From assembly GCF_016124105.1 (NCBI RefSeq), contig NZ_JADGMQ010000016.1, positions 1 to 64,000 of the forward strand: a stretch of 64,000 nucleotides of DNA. Direction: 5' to 3'. The DNA is from Aquamicrobium zhengzhouense. GTDB lineage: Bacteria; Pseudomonadota; Alphaproteobacteria; Rhizobiales; Rhizobiaceae. Position 1 is the stretch's first letter, and each line of letters begins with the position of its first letter. Made by a program: the position numbers and the translations under genes. Positions 8,816 to 17,209 of the stretch are shown here, piece by piece. Under the pieces are notes generated by a model. The model was not told the origin of the DNA and ran no database searches. It saw nothing but the letters and a program-made list of their open reading frames with translations.

Positions 8816-9442
8816 CTATCGCGGCTTCTTTTGCCCGACGGTCTGGACGTGGCGCGTCAGGACCGAGGCCGCTATTTCCGCCTGACCGGCGCGCAGGGCG
8901 TCGAGGATGGCCCGGTGATCCCGGTCGGTGGGCGCTTCCCATTCGGCGCGCCAGCCCGAGAAGAGAAAACGGGCGCTGGCAGTGTGAAGATCATCGATCG
9001 CCTTGAGCAATCTCGGCATGCCGCAGGGTGCCAGAATGATGCGGTGGAACGTGCGATTGGCCTTTTCCCAAACCTCGACACTTTCCGCCCGATCCCCGGC
9101 TTTGTTGGCTTCTTCCGCCTGATCGAGAATGGCTTTTGTCAGGTGCGGAACCGCGTTGCGCAGTGCCAGCGCCTCCAGCGCCGCCCGCATCTCAGCCACT
9201 TCGCGCACCTCCTCAAGGCTGAAGCCGGCCACACGAACACCGCGACGCGGCTCGCTGACAACGAGACCCTGCGCTTCGAGCCTCCTGAACGCCTCACGCA
9301 CAGGAACATGGCTGGTGCCAAACTCCTCGGCGATGTGATCCTGTCGCAGTTTCGTGCCGGCCTCGATCTGTCCCGCCACGATGCGGCTGGCGAGTTCCTT
9401 GCTGATCCGGGTGGCGATGGTATCTGATTTGGCGGTCGACAT
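8816..9442 (-). CDS. bioR: GntR-family biotin regulator BioR
   Basis: This 208-residue protein has an N-terminal GntR winged helix (residues about 8-75, with GTSHVPVREAFRRLEAQGLV) and a C-terminal all-helical FCD ligand domain. BioR is the GntR-type repressor that replaces the BirA repressor function in many Alphaproteobacteria. The assignment rests on the exact BioR boxes in front of this gene and of bioY. Its own box sits almost against the ATG, implying autoregulation. No Shine-Dalgarno sequence is visible before the ATG because the box occupies that position. Confidence 0.85.
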   Translation of the reverse strand: MSTAKSDTIATRISKELASRIVAGQIEAGTKLRQDHIAEEFGTSHVPVREAFRRLEAQGLVVSEPRRGVRVAGFSLEEVREVAEMRAALEALALRNAVPHLTKAILDQAEEANKAGDRAESVEVWEKANRTFHRIILAPCGMPRLLKAIDDLHTASARFLFSGWRAEWEAPTDRDHRAILDALRAGQAEIAASVLTRHVQTVGQKKPR

Positions 9443-9445
9443 ATT

Positions 9446-9455
9446 TTATAGATAA
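9446..9455. promoter_or_regulatory. BioR operator abutting the bioR start codon
   Basis: TTATAGATAA, identical to the bioY site, begins three bases away from the bioR ATG. On the gene strand both promoters read TTATCTATAAAAT, so the operator and an AT-rich -10-like element are conserved as a block. The remaining roughly 180 bases up to the crtX stop show no further feature. Confidence 0.85.
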
Positions 9456-9636
9456 TTGATCTTCTGCGCGCTGACGAGCTTTAAACCAAAGCACGCAGCA
9501 GCGATAAATTCGCATCAGAACGGCAACGAACGGAAGGTGTCGGCGCTGTCGCAGCGTAAAGCGGTCTATCTGATGAGGCCGCGAAAAGATACCAATCGTG
9601 CCGGGCCCCTTTGCGGGACGCACTTGGAGTGATGAG

Positions 9637-10908
9637 TTACGTTGCAGAACTTTTGAACGATTGTCGCTCGATGGCAGCGTCTGATCCGAAGGCTTCCTCG
9701 ATCTGCTCACCTATATCGGCCAGTCGGGGCGGCTGCATCTGACTTCCCAAAGCACGGGCGCGAGATTTGTAGGACGCATCCTGCAGCAGGGTTTGCATAG
9801 CCCGCTTCGCCTTGCCTGTGCGCAGGAACCGATGTGAAAGCCTGATCCCGACCTGATGGTGGACGATGCGGGCGGAAATGCCAGGCTGATCGAAGGCAAT
9901 CGGTGTGACCAGGAGCGGGGTGCCCGCTTCAAGCGCGTCCAGCACCGTATTCTGCCCGCCATGGGTCACGCAAATGTCGGCACGTGCGAGCACTTCTCTC
10001 TGGGGTACAAAATCCGTCACCCAATCTGCGCCCACCCTCGCCGCCTGATCCGGGCGCAACCCGCCGCAATGGGCGACAAGAAGTTGCGCATCAAGTTGCT
10101 TGCAGACCCGAGCGACCGCGCGAAACAGGGAAAACCGATGTCCTTGAAGCGTTCCCAGCGACATGAAGACGAGGGGCCGGTTCGGATCGATCTCCAGCGC
10201 GAAATCCTGTTTGCCGCCCACCGCCCGGATCGGCCCCATCTGCCACAATGGCCGCCCACCATCTTCGCGTGGAAAATCGAGCGCCTTCGGCATCTGCGCG
10301 ATCGTGCCCAGTGGCGAAAGGCAATCTTCCAGCGTCTCTAGATTTTCGAGGCCAAAGCGTGCGGCCCATTTCCTGATCATCCGCCGCTGCGCGCTCAGGA
10401 GGTAGCTGGCAACCATCTCGCCACCGCGGTTTCGCTTGAGGCCCGCCTCGTCTGCCGCGTAGGGCCAGCCGAGATAGGGCGGTGGAATGCGCGCATCGCG
10501 CTCCAGCGGAAGCGCACAGGCAAGCGACAAATAGGTAATCTTCCTGTGTCGGGCCGCCAGCGCGCCCGCAGGCTCCATCTGATCCGCGATCACCGCCTCT
10601 ATCGCCATATTCTGCAGTATTTCAGGCAGATGCTGGCATAGCGCGTCGGTAGCGGCAGCGCTGTCCGCAACGGTTTTGAGGACGCCTAAAATACTTCCGG
10701 GGCGTGCGGCGCGCCGAAGCAGCTGCTCCGTCGTCCTTCCGGATGCAGGCGGGATCAGCACACAGCGCACCTTGCCGGCCGCGAATGCCTCAGCACCTTC
10801 CTGCAGTACGAGGACTGCTTCGTGCCCCCGTTCTTGAAGAGCCGATGCCAAGACGCTGAAAACCTGGACATGGCTTGGATATGGCGGACAGATGAGTGCA
10901 ATACGCAA
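9637..10908 (-). CDS. crtX: Zeaxanthin glucosyltransferase CrtX
   Basis: This 423-residue protein is a GT1-family (UDP-glycosyltransferase-like) enzyme expected to add glucose from UDP-glucose to the hydroxyl groups of zeaxanthin. The N-terminal acceptor domain starts IALICPPYPSHVQVFSVLAS. The C-terminal donor-binding signature includes ADWVTDFVPQREVLARAD followed by CVTHGGQNTVLDALEAGTP, with the invariant HGG. The start is a TTG with GGGGA about 6 bases before it. It belongs to the surrounding crt genes but is transcribed alone, leftwards. Confidence 0.85.
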   Translation of the reverse strand: MRIALICPPYPSHVQVFSVLASALQERGHEAVLVLQEGAEAFAAGKVRCVLIPPASGRTTEQLLRRAARPGSILGVLKTVADSAAATDALCQHLPEILQNMAIEAVIADQMEPAGALAARHRKITYLSLACALPLERDARIPPPYLGWPYAADEAGLKRNRGGEMVASYLLSAQRRMIRKWAARFGLENLETLEDCLSPLGTIAQMPKALDFPREDGGRPLWQMGPIRAVGGKQDFALEIDPNRPLVFMSLGTLQGHRFSLFRAVARVCKQLDAQLLVAHCGGLRPDQAARVGADWVTDFVPQREVLARADICVTHGGQNTVLDALEAGTPLLVTPIAFDQPGISARIVHHQVGIRLSHRFLRTGKAKRAMQTLLQDASYKSRARALGSQMQPPRLADIGEQIEEAFGSDAAIERQSFKSSAT

Positions 10909-10970
10909 GTAGTTCCCCGTCGATGCATTTCTTCTGCTGAACTTATTCAGTCGCGAATAGTTCTCTTCTC

Positions 10971-11528
10971 ATGAGTTCATCGGTCGCTCTTTCTCGCCCT
11001 GCCACTGAGGCCGCATTTACGATCTTCGCCATCATCCTTTTCAAGGTTCTGATCCTACATTGGATCGGGCGTCCGTTGATCTGCGAATGCGGGGTGCTGA
11101 AGCTGTGGCAGGGCAGGCTCGACCCGCACCACAATTCGCAGCATTTTTCAGATCATTATTCGCTGCTTCATGCCGCTTTCGGCATCGGGCTGTTTCGCAT
11201 TCTGGTCTGGCTGCGACCTGACTGGAGCATGGCTCGTCTCATGGTGGCGGTTGCTGCAAGCAGCGCGATCTGGGAAGTGATGGAAAACACGCCCTTCATC
11301 ATCGAGCGTTTCGCCGCCTTTGGCAGCAATCTCGACTATCAGGGTGACAGTCTCGTCAACTCCGTGGGCGACACGCTGTTTGTCTTGATCGGTGCGTTCC
11401 TGGCCGCATGGTTGCGCCAGATGCCGGCCTTGATGCTGGCGCTGTGCATCGAGCTTTCGGTCTACCTTTTGATCGGCGACAGCATCGTTCACGGCATGCT
11501 GCGGCTCGTCGCCGGGCCAACAAGCTGA
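10971..11528 (+). CDS. DUF2585 / UPF0314 family membrane protein
   Basis: This 185-residue protein has about five hydrophobic segments and a conserved polar face: CECGVLKLWQGRLDPHHNSQ, then FSDHYSLLHAAFGIGLFR and WEVMENTPFIIERF. These are hallmarks of the UPF0314/DUF2585 family of inner-membrane proteins common in Rhizobiales, whose function is unknown. It is divergent from crtX (62-base gap) and its 3' end overlaps that of fni by 40 bases, tail to tail. No good Shine-Dalgarno precedes the ATG. Its place inside the crt cluster may be coincidence or may indicate a membrane role linked to carotenoids. Confidence 0.75.
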   Translation: MSSSVALSRPATEAAFTIFAIILFKVLILHWIGRPLICECGVLKLWQGRLDPHHNSQHFSDHYSLLHAAFGIGLFRILVWLRPDWSMARLMVAVAASSAIWEVMENTPFIIERFAAFGSNLDYQGDSLVNSVGDTLFVLIGAFLAAWLRQMPALMLALCIELSVYLLIGDSIVHGMLRLVAGPTS

Positions 11529-12556
11529 GAGGCAGCACCGTCCACACGTCGCAATCGCGCTGAACGCAGAGCCGCCAGATCGCTTGAACCCGTGCAGAAA
11601 CATGTGATCTTCATCTGCATGATGATCGCGCGAAAATGGTCGATAACGGCTTCGGCTGAAAGAGTTGCCGCCTCGAGCGTTGCAGCAGCCTGCCCAACCA
11701 GATCTGCACCAAGGCGAATTGCCTTTGCTGCATCAACCCCGTCGCGGATTCCCCCGGAGCCGATGATGAACGCGTCGGGACACGCTTCACGCACCTCCGC
11801 AATGGCATCCGCAGTTGGCTGGCCCCAGCCGATGAAGGCGCGGGCAATCTCCGCTTGCATCGGTGTGCGGGCTCGCCCGGCCTCGACCGCTGCCCAGCTC
11901 GTCCCGCCAGCGCCAGCCACATCAATGATCGTAACCCCGCAATCGACCAGCTGTCGTGCGAGCCGTCCAGAGATACCCGACCCCACCTCCTTGACTGCCA
12001 GCGGCACCGTCAGCGCACGCGCCAGCTGCTCAATGCGCGTGAGAAGGCCGCGCCAGTTGCGGTCACCCTCCGGCTGAACTGCCTCCTGCAACGGATTGAG
12101 GTGGATGATGAGCGCATCGGCACCGACCATTTCCACCGCGCGCATGGCCTGATCATATCCGTAACCAAGGTTCAGCTGGGCAGCGCCGAAATTCCCCATC
12201 AACGGGATTGTGGGCGCGAGCTTTCGCAATTGGCTGCTGAGGCCCGCGATCCCGTCCGCCTCGATGGCCACCCGCTGGGAGCCGACCGCAAAAGCAATTC
12301 CAAGCTCCTCACAGGCTGTCGCAAGGTTGGCATTGATGAATTCTGCACGTTCCGGGCCCCCGGTCATGGAACTCACGAGCAGCGGCGCGCTTATATGTTT
12401 TCGGAGGAACTCGGTGCCGAGTTCAATCTCATCCATATTGGTTTCAGGAAGTGCAACGTGCTCGAAGACAAACCGCTCAAAGCCAGCGCTCACTGTCGAG
12501 GTAGCCCGTCCCGAAAGGACAATGTCGAGATGGTCGTTCTTACGGCTAATCGTCAA
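11489..12556 (-). CDS. fni: Isopentenyl-diphosphate delta-isomerase, type 2 (FMN-dependent)
   Basis: This 355-residue protein interconverts IPP and DMAPP using reduced FMN and NAD(P)H, supplying the primer for CrtE. Visible family motifs are RKNDHLDI at the start, SSMTGG, MGNFGAAQL, HLNPLQEAVQPEGD (catalytic region) and SGGIRDGVDAAKAIRLGAD (FMN-phosphate site). The family's usual ending FCTGSSDLAALRSAR is followed by about 25 extra residues, which are the part overlapping the convergent DUF2585 gene. The start is TTG. A divergent 130-base gap separates it from crtE. Confidence 0.9.
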   Translation of the reverse strand: MTISRKNDHLDIVLSGRATSTVSAGFERFVFEHVALPETNMDEIELGTEFLRKHISAPLLVSSMTGGPERAEFINANLATACEELGIAFAVGSQRVAIEADGIAGLSSQLRKLAPTIPLMGNFGAAQLNLGYGYDQAMRAVEMVGADALIIHLNPLQEAVQPEGDRNWRGLLTRIEQLARALTVPLAVKEVGSGISGRLARQLVDCGVTIIDVAGAGGTSWAAVEAGRARTPMQAEIARAFIGWGQPTADAIAEVREACPDAFIIGSGGIRDGVDAAKAIRLGADLVGQAAATLEAATLSAEAVIDHFRAIIMQMKITCFCTGSSDLAALRSARLRRVDGAASQLVGPATSRSMP

Positions 12557-12686
12557 TGAGCGCGCCTTTCCGAGATTTTGAGGTGCAGCGGCCTCTTAAT
12601 ACGTTTCCTAACATGTCCGAGTTTCAACTAGCGGGCAATTTATGCCGTGGGAACGCGGCAAGTGGCGTTGTGCGAGGCGGTAGAAG

Positions 12687-13616
12687 ATGATGCCAACCGA
12701 GATCGTCCGCACCCATGGCTACGCCCCCGAAGATCTCGCCTATGCACTTGAAACACGTCACGCCGTCGAAAATCGCCTGCGCCATATGCTGGAAGGCGAA
12801 GGTAGCGACATCCCCGGCAATCTGATCGCCGCTATGGAGCATGCGCTGATTGCGCCAAGCAAGCGCGTTCGCCCCGTGCTCCTTTATCTCATCGCCGAGC
12901 CTGATGCTGGCGCGCAAGAGTCGGTCCTCGACCTTTGCTGCGCGGTGGAGATGGTTCACACCGCATCCCTGATCCTTGACGACTTGCCTTGCATGGACGA
13001 CGCCATGATGCGCCGCGAGCGCCCGACCACCCATGTCGCCTTCGGCCAGTCCACGGCTATTCTCAGCGCAATTGCCCTGCTAACCCGCGCATTCGGCATC
13101 ATTGCGGAGATCAAGGCCCCGCCGGCGATCCGCACCCGGCTTGTCTCGGTCCTAGCCAAATCCATCGGCCACAAAGGGCTCGTCGCTGGGCAGGAAATCG
13201 ATCTTAACGGCCGTGCCCACCTCACTGATGAGACGGACGTCGAACGCCTCAACTGGCTGAAAACCGGCATCTTCTTCGTTTCATGCGCCGAAATGGGCGC
13301 GATCTTTCGCGGCATGACCAGCAATCAGCTTGGCCTGATCAGGACATTTGCGAAGCATCTTGGCCTTGCTTTCCAGACCGCTGACGACCTTCTCGACGGG
13401 ACCGATGATCCAAACAGGATCGGCAAAGACGTCCACAAGGACGATGGCAAGGCAACGATTGTCTCGCTCTATGGAGAACGACGCGCGCGCATGACGTGCC
13501 TGGAGCATATTGAGGCGGCCAGGCAGGCGTTGCGCAGTTCGGGCGTGCGCCATCTGCCAATCGAGGCGCTGATCGACCGCTACCTGACAAGCAAGATCGC
13601 TTTCGATGGAAAATGA
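12687..13616 (+). CDS. crtE: Geranylgeranyl diphosphate synthase
   Basis: This 309-residue trans-prenyltransferase condenses IPP onto allylic diphosphates up to C20. The first Asp-rich motif is DDLPCMDD (Asp98, Asp99, Asp104-105) with the RR pair just after it, and the second is DDLLDGTDD (from Asp233). The CM insertion between the two Asp pairs of the first motif is typical of bacterial CrtE. It starts at one of two adjacent ATGs. It leads a four-gene rightward unit with the ABC transporter pair and crtZ, overlapping the ATPase gene by 11 bases. Confidence 0.9.
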   Translation: MMPTEIVRTHGYAPEDLAYALETRHAVENRLRHMLEGEGSDIPGNLIAAMEHALIAPSKRVRPVLLYLIAEPDAGAQESVLDLCCAVEMVHTASLILDDLPCMDDAMMRRERPTTHVAFGQSTAILSAIALLTRAFGIIAEIKAPPAIRTRLVSVLAKSIGHKGLVAGQEIDLNGRAHLTDETDVERLNWLKTGIFFVSCAEMGAIFRGMTSNQLGLIRTFAKHLGLAFQTADDLLDGTDDPNRIGKDVHKDDGKATIVSLYGERRARMTCLEHIEAARQALRSSGVRHLPIEALIDRYLTSKIAFDGK

Positions 13617-14544
13617 TGCGCGCCCGCTGAGCATTGACGGGCTGACCGTGGCTTATGGGGCGCGCAAGGTTCTTGACGGTCTTGAACTGCATATCGGCCG
13701 GGGAGAGATATTCGGGCTGCTCGGCCCGAACGCTGCCGGAAAGACCACGCTGATCCGTACCATCTGCGGACGGCTCAAGCCTGCGGACGGCTTGGTCAGG
13801 GTGTCGGGGCAAACCGGCAGGGATCGGCTGCGGCACATCGGCCTCGCTCCGCAGGAAATCGCACTTTACCCGCACCTGACTGTTCAGGAGAACCTTGAGG
13901 TCTTCGGCCGCCTGTCCGGAATTTCCCGCAGCGCTCTCAGTGAGCGTGTCGAATGGGCGAGCGCTGCATCCCAGGTAACGGAGCGCCTTGGCGAGCGCGT
14001 CTCCCTGTTGTCAGGAGGGTGGAAGCGCCGGGTCAATATCGCCGCCGCAATCCTTCATCTGCCGTCGCTGCTCATCCTCGACGAGCCCACGGCTGGCGTC
14101 GATCTCGCCGCGCGCAATCATCTTCATGAGGTAATCACCAATCTGAGCCTTGAGGGGATGGGGGTACTGCTGGCCACCCATGACCTTGACCAGGCCGAAG
14201 GGATCTGCTCGCGAGTGGGTCTGCTGCAGGCGGGAAAGCTTGCACTGCAGGGTGTGCCCCGACAGCTCATATCGGACGCCTTCGCGGACCGGAAGGAGGT
14301 GATCATCGAACTGCGCCGCGCACCACCTGCCGCGCATATCGACCTTCTCGAAGCAGCAGGATTTGCCCGCCAGGACGGCGTCACCAGTTGGGTGATGCTC
14401 AGCGGAAATGAGGCCCCGCAGCTGGAACGTCTGGCTCAGGCCCTCGTCAGATCGGGTCTGGAGCTGAAGGAGATACGCCTGCGCGAACCCGGCCTCAACA
14501 GCCTTTTCCTGCGTGTCATTCGCGACAAGGCGCCAGCTCAATGA
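13606..14544 (+). CDS. ABC-2 type exporter ATPase embedded in the carotenoid cluster
   Basis: This 312-residue protein is an ABC ATPase of the DrrA/CcmA group. Walker A is GPNAAGKTT, an Ala replacing the usual Gly; the signature is LSGGWKRRVNIA and Walker B is [12 protein letters not shown], followed by the ATHD H-loop. The last hundred residues form the accessory domain usual for drug or lipid exporters. Its start lies inside the end of crtE and its stop overlaps the permease start (ATGA), so crtE, both transporter genes and crtZ are a tight unit. I infer export or membrane placement of a carotenoid product or intermediate; no substrate can be seen in the sequence. Confidence 0.85.
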   Translation: MENDARPLSIDGLTVAYGARKVLDGLELHIGRGEIFGLLGPNAAGKTTLIRTICGRLKPADGLVRVSGQTGRDRLRHIGLAPQEIALYPHLTVQENLEVFGRLSGISRSALSERVEWASAASQVTERLGERVSLLSGGWKRRVNIAAAILHLPSLLILDEPTAGVDLAARNHLHEVITNLSLEGMGVLLATHDLDQAEGICSRVGLLQAGKLALQGVPRQLISDAFADRKEVIIELRRAPPAAHIDLLEAAGFARQDGVTSWVMLSGNEAPQLERLAQALVRSGLELKEIRLREPGLNSLFLRVIRDKAPAQ

Positions 14545-15743
14545 TTGGCGTCATGTTCCGAGTGATGGCGCTGACGGTGATCCGCGACCGCGGTTCGCTC
14601 GCCCTCGCATTCGTGCTTCCGCCCGTGATTTTCATGATCTTCGCTGCGATTTTCGCCAGCGTCGGTGGCGGCGATTTCCGCCTGCAGGTTGCACTGGGAG
14701 CTTCGCCCGACGCCCCGATCCCGGCCCGGCTTGAACAGGCACTGCGCGAGGACGATTCCCTGCGCATGCTGCCGGGGGTGTCCGCGAGCCGCGAGGCGAT
14801 TGCCGAACTGATCCAGAAAGGGCGCGCGGATGTCGGGCTCTTCGTCAAAGCGCCCGCCGCAGCAGACGCGGAGGCTCCATTTATCGTGCTGGTCGACCCC
14901 GGAAAACTCATTGCCGGTTCGATAATGACGGGGCAGTTGCAGCGGATGATCGCAAGCGAATTGCCGGAAATTGCGCTGGCACGAACCGCAATCACGGTCG
15001 AGCAACTGGCGGGCGGCTTCACCATCGAGCAGAAGGTACGGCTGGACGCTGCCTTGGTGGCGGTAGCCGAAGGAAATGGCGCAACAAGCGATTCCGCGCC
15101 GCTGGTGACAACCGAGCAAGTCGGTCCATCACGAGGCGGCACGGCGGCGATTGCCTATTATGCAGGCGCTGTCTCAATCCTCTTCCTCCTGTTTTCGTCC
15201 CTTCAAAGCGCGGCAATGCTGATTGAAGAGCGGGACACCGGTATTTTAGATCGTATCGCCGTCGGCCCTGCGGGAACCGATGTCGTTGTCATCGGTAAAT
15301 TCCTCTTCCTCACGGTTCAGGGTGTCGTTCAGGTTTCGCTGATCTTTCTTGCAGCAGTTCTGCTCCACGATCTCGAACTTGCACCCCGGTTCGGGGCATG
15401 GCTCCTCGTCACCGTGACCGCCTCGACGGCTGCTGCGGGTCTCGGCCTTGCAGTCGCATCCGCCTGCACAAGTAAATTGCAGGCGCAAACGATTTCGACA
15501 TTCGTCGTGCTCGTCAGTTCAGCCCTTGGCGGCTCGATGGTGCCGCGTTTCATGATGCCGCCCTGGTTGCAGGATATTGGCTGGTTCACCCCGAACGCCT
15601 GGACTGTCGAGGCTTATTACGGGATCCTGTGGCGCGATGAGCGGCTGAGGGAACTCCTTGCAGAGCTATCGCTTCTGGGACTGGTTGCTTTGGTGGCATT
15701 AGGCGCAAGCATTGTGGTGTCGCGCTTTCGCCTGAGCATGTAG
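14541..15743 (+). CDS. ABC-2 type exporter permease embedded in the carotenoid cluster
   Basis: This 400-residue membrane protein has the ABC-2 layout: one N-terminal transmembrane segment (LALAFVLPPVIFMIFAAIFA), a large extracytoplasmic domain of about 140 residues, then five hydrophobic segments from residue about 200. The middle carries the typical cytoplasmic EERDTGILDRIAVGP loop, and the end carries FTPNAWTVEAYYGILWR. It is translationally coupled to the ATPase gene and followed after 17 bases by crtZ. It should form a homodimeric exporter with the ATPase. Confidence 0.85.
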   Translation: MIGVMFRVMALTVIRDRGSLALAFVLPPVIFMIFAAIFASVGGGDFRLQVALGASPDAPIPARLEQALREDDSLRMLPGVSASREAIAELIQKGRADVGLFVKAPAAADAEAPFIVLVDPGKLIAGSIMTGQLQRMIASELPEIALARTAITVEQLAGGFTIEQKVRLDAALVAVAEGNGATSDSAPLVTTEQVGPSRGGTAAIAYYAGAVSILFLLFSSLQSAAMLIEERDTGILDRIAVGPAGTDVVVIGKFLFLTVQGVVQVSLIFLAAVLLHDLELAPRFGAWLLVTVTASTAAAGLGLAVASACTSKLQAQTISTFVVLVSSALGGSMVPRFMMPPWLQDIGWFTPNAWTVEAYYGILWRDERLRELLAELSLLGLVALVALGASIVVSRFRLSM

Positions 15744-15760
15744 CAGGCCGAGGAGGTCGC

Positions 15761-16282
15761 ATGGAAACATTGATGTCCTACGTGCTTCCGGTCCTGCTGG
15801 TCATCGGCTCGGTGGTGTTCATGGAATGGTTCGCCACCTGGTCGCACCGCCACATCATGCACGGATGGGGCTGGGGCTGGCACAAGTCGCACCATGAGCC
15901 GCATGACCACGCGCTGGAGAAGAACGACCTTTATGCCGTGGTGTTCGCGGGCGTTGCCATATTGCTCTTCCTCGCCGGCGAAGCATGGTGGAGGCCGCTC
16001 ACCTGGATCGCGCTCGGCGTCACGATTTACGGCTTTCTCTACTTCGTCCTTCATGACGGGCTGGTGCATCAGCGCTGGCCGTTCAAGTACATTCCACGCA
16101 AGGGCTACCTCAAGCGCGTCTACCAGGCACACCGGCTGCATCATGCGGTGAAGGGCAAGGACGGCTGTGTCTCGTTCGGCTTCGTCTATGCTCCGCCCGT
16201 CGACAAGCTGGTCAGGGAATTGCAGGAATATCGGAACTCCGACGCTTCGCGGCACGGCGAAGAGCCGCCGACCACGCATTAG
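15761..16282 (+). CDS. crtZ: Beta-carotene 3-hydroxylase CrtZ
   Basis: This 173-residue membrane di-iron hydroxylase adds 3-OH groups to both beta-rings, turning beta-carotene into zeaxanthin. The His clusters are complete: HRHIMH (His29, 31, 34), HKSHH (His41, 44, 45), HDGLVH (His98, 103) and HRLHH (His124, 127, 128). GAGGAGG precedes the ATG. Its stop codon directly abuts the stop of the convergent crtB with no base between them, leaving no room for a separate terminator. No ketolase (crtW) is present, so zeaxanthin is the expected aglycone. Confidence 0.92.
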   Translation: METLMSYVLPVLLVIGSVVFMEWFATWSHRHIMHGWGWGWHKSHHEPHDHALEKNDLYAVVFAGVAILLFLAGEAWWRPLTWIALGVTIYGFLYFVLHDGLVHQRWPFKYIPRKGYLKRVYQAHRLHHAVKGKDGCVSFGFVYAPPVDKLVRELQEYRNSDASRHGEEPPTTH

Positions 16283-17209
16283 CTACAAGGGTCGTTGCCA
16301 AAGGTGGTTTCGGGGATGTCTCATCTTGCTGCCGCGTGTCGCGGCGACATCCCGCAGTCCGGCGGTCAGGAGAGAAATCTTCTCGCCTTTTGTTGTCGAC
16401 ACCCGTTGCTCCCAGGCCGATGGACCATTTGCGCGCAACTTCTGGCCGATAGCCTGATAGACCCGCCTGGCCGCCGCAATCGCCCAGGCTGAACGCGCCG
16501 GGAGCGCTGACAAGCCTGCATAGGCCGATTGGTAGTAGTCATCGGCGAAATCGAGAAGGTCGAGCGCGGCTGCGTGCAGCCTTGGCCATTGGTCACGATC
16601 TTCCGGGGCAATGCCGAAGACGCCATGGCGCGACAAAACCTCTTCGGGAACGTAGACCCGGCCCGAGCGGGCATCATCAATGACATCACGGGCAATATTG
16701 GTGAGCTGGAAAGCGATGCCGAGATCGCAGGCACGGTCGAGCACCGCCTTGTCCCGCACGCCCATGATCATCGCCATCATCACGCCGACAACACCCGCAA
16801 CGTGATAGCAATAATCCAGCGTCTCCTCGATGGTGCGGTATCGCCTCGCCTCGACATCCATCTCGAAGCCGGTGAGCAACTCCTGCGGATGGCGGTGCGG
16901 GATCTGGTGGCGGCTGATGACACGGCGCAACGCTTCAAAGATGTATTCGTCTGACGGTTCACCAGCGAGCGCAGCACTTGTTTTAAGCCGCAACTCATCG
17001 AGACGCTGGCTCTGGCCTTCGCGGAAATCTGCAGCCTGGCCGTGCCCTCCGACCTGGCCGTCAATGACATCATCGCAATGGCGACACCAGGCATAGAGCA
17101 TCATCGAATCGTTACGGGTTTCGCGATCAAACAAGCGTGAGGCGGCGGCAAAACTTTGCGAGCCCTTCTCGATCGACACCCGGCTCTGCTCGACGATCGG
17201 GTCCTTCAT
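16283..17209 (-). CDS. crtB: Phytoene synthase
   Basis: This 308-residue enzyme condenses two geranylgeranyl diphosphates to 15-cis-phytoene. The substrate-binding Asp-rich motifs are visible: WCRHCDDVIDGQ near residue 45 and FQLTNIARDVIDDARSGRVY in the middle. It is the last gene of the leftward crtY-crtI-crtB operon and overlaps crtI by 4 bases (ATGA). Confidence 0.92.
   Translation of the reverse strand: MKDPIVEQSRVSIEKGSQSFAAASRLFDRETRNDSMMLYAWCRHCDDVIDGQVGGHGQAADFREGQSQRLDELRLKTSAALAGEPSDEYIFEALRRVISRHQIPHRHPQELLTGFEMDVEARRYRTIEETLDYCYHVAGVVGVMMAMIMGVRDKAVLDRACDLGIAFQLTNIARDVIDDARSGRVYVPEEVLSRHGVFGIAPEDRDQWPRLHAAALDLLDFADDYYQSAYAGLSALPARSAWAIAAARRVYQAIGQKLRANGPSAWEQRVSTTKGEKISLLTAGLRDVAATRGSKMRHPRNHLWQRPL

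Noticed and set aside
8679-8942. N-terminal extension of BioY to 279 residues
   Set aside because: The added residues are Arg/Pro-rich, run across the BioR box and antisense-like sequence, and into the bioR gene; the ATG pair at 8678/8675 gives a normal BioY.
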